Part shown: positions 6,471 through 6,756 of the stretch, piece by piece
Layout: each line of letters opens with the position of its first letter
Position numbering within the stretch: position 1 is the stretch's first letter
Origin: Sulfurimonas sp.
GTDB lineage: Bacteria; Campylobacterota; Campylobacteria; Campylobacterales; Sulfurimonadaceae
Assembly: GCA_026987995.1 (NCBI GenBank)
Contig: JALSMC010000297.1
Coordinates: 1-6,756 of the forward strand
Direction of reading: 5' to 3'
DNA length: 6,756 nt
The notes under the pieces: model-generated
Told to the model about the DNA's origin: nothing
Databases searched by the model: none
Seen by the model: only the letters and a program-made list of their open reading frames with translations
Position numbers and translations under genes: made by a program

Positions 6471-6756
6471 TGGAGTACTTTGTTTGGGATGCTAGCCCGA
6501 TAGCCTTCTCTCTTGGTCCTATTACTGTTTTTTGGTACGGGATACTGTTTGCGACTTCTATTCTTATAGGTTTAGAGTTCATGAAGTGGGCTTTTAAACT
6601 CGAAGGAAAAAATGAAGCGACAATTGAACCACTTTTCCTTTATACGGTTATAGGCATTGTAGTAGGTGCTAGACTTGGGCATTGTCTCTTTTATGATCCT
6701 GCTTTTTACCTCTCACATCCTCTGAAAATCTTTGCAGTTTGGGAAGGTGGTCTTGC
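6470..6756 (+). CDS. lgt: Prolipoprotein diacylglyceryl transferase, N-terminal part (runs off right edge)
   Basis: Lgt is an inner-membrane enzyme that moves diacylglyceryl from phosphatidylglycerol to the lipobox cysteine of prolipoproteins, the first step of lipoprotein maturation. The visible 95 codons show the family pattern: an N-terminal helix with FWYG (21-24), a second hydrophobic segment containing GIVVGARLGH (62-71), then YDPAFYLSHP and WEGGL. The HGG motif with the catalytic region lies beyond the edge. The usual length is about 260-290 residues, so roughly a third is present. The ATG at 6470-6472 shares its A with the TAA of the Fe-S gene (TAATG), so translation is probably coupled. 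The only upstream purine-rich site, AGAGG (6452-6456), lies 13 nt away, too far to be good. Confidence 0.93.
   Translation, partial: MEYFVWDASPIAFSLGPITVFWYGILFATSILIGLEFMKWAFKLEGKNEATIEPLFLYTVIGIVVGARLGHCLFYDPAFYLSHPLKIFAVWEGGL

Overview
The window looks like chromosomal DNA of a low-G+C member of the Campylobacterota, most likely a Sulfurimonas-type relative. That assignment rests on gene content, protein flavour and A/T-rich codon use read by eye; no search was run. There are six long genes or gene ends on each side of one strand switch, tightly packed, with no RNA gene, mobile element or CRISPR array visible. No intergenic gap exceeds 80 bases.

Left part (1-1943, minus strand): the start of a surface-polysaccharide cluster. 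In transcription order it holds a GT32-type sugar transferase with a DxD motif and a hydrophobic N-terminus, a small class I SAM methyltransferase of the kind found in LPS and O-antigen loci, and the first 131 codons of glucose-1-phosphate thymidylyltransferase (rfbA/rmlA), which runs off the left edge. The last makes dTDP-glucose, the entry to dTDP-rhamnose and related sugars. The other two probably build or decorate the glycan.

Middle (1944-2019): a 76-bp divergent intergenic region. It holds a perfect 15-bp palindrome directly next to a 10-bp element that recurs upstream of the methyltransferase gene. These are the best regulatory candidates in the window.

Right part (2020-6756, plus strand): four co-directional genes with gaps of 65, 15 and -1 bases. 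They are an MsbA-type ABC exporter, oxygen-independent coproporphyrinogen III oxidase HemN (apparently starting at TTG), a GlpC/GlcF-like protein with two 4Fe-4S motifs and two CCG-type domains, and the first 95 codons of lgt (prolipoprotein diacylglyceryl transferase), which runs off the right edge. Two act on the envelope (lipid or glycan export, lipoprotein lipidation) and two are iron-sulfur redox proteins (anaerobic haem synthesis and an unassigned electron-transfer or oxidoreductase subunit).

I see no strong case for an undescribed system. The items most worth a second look are the orphan GlpC-like protein without visible GlpA/GlpB partners, the shared promoter-like element plus palindrome at the divergent junction, and whether the exporter serves lipid A or the adjacent glycan cluster.
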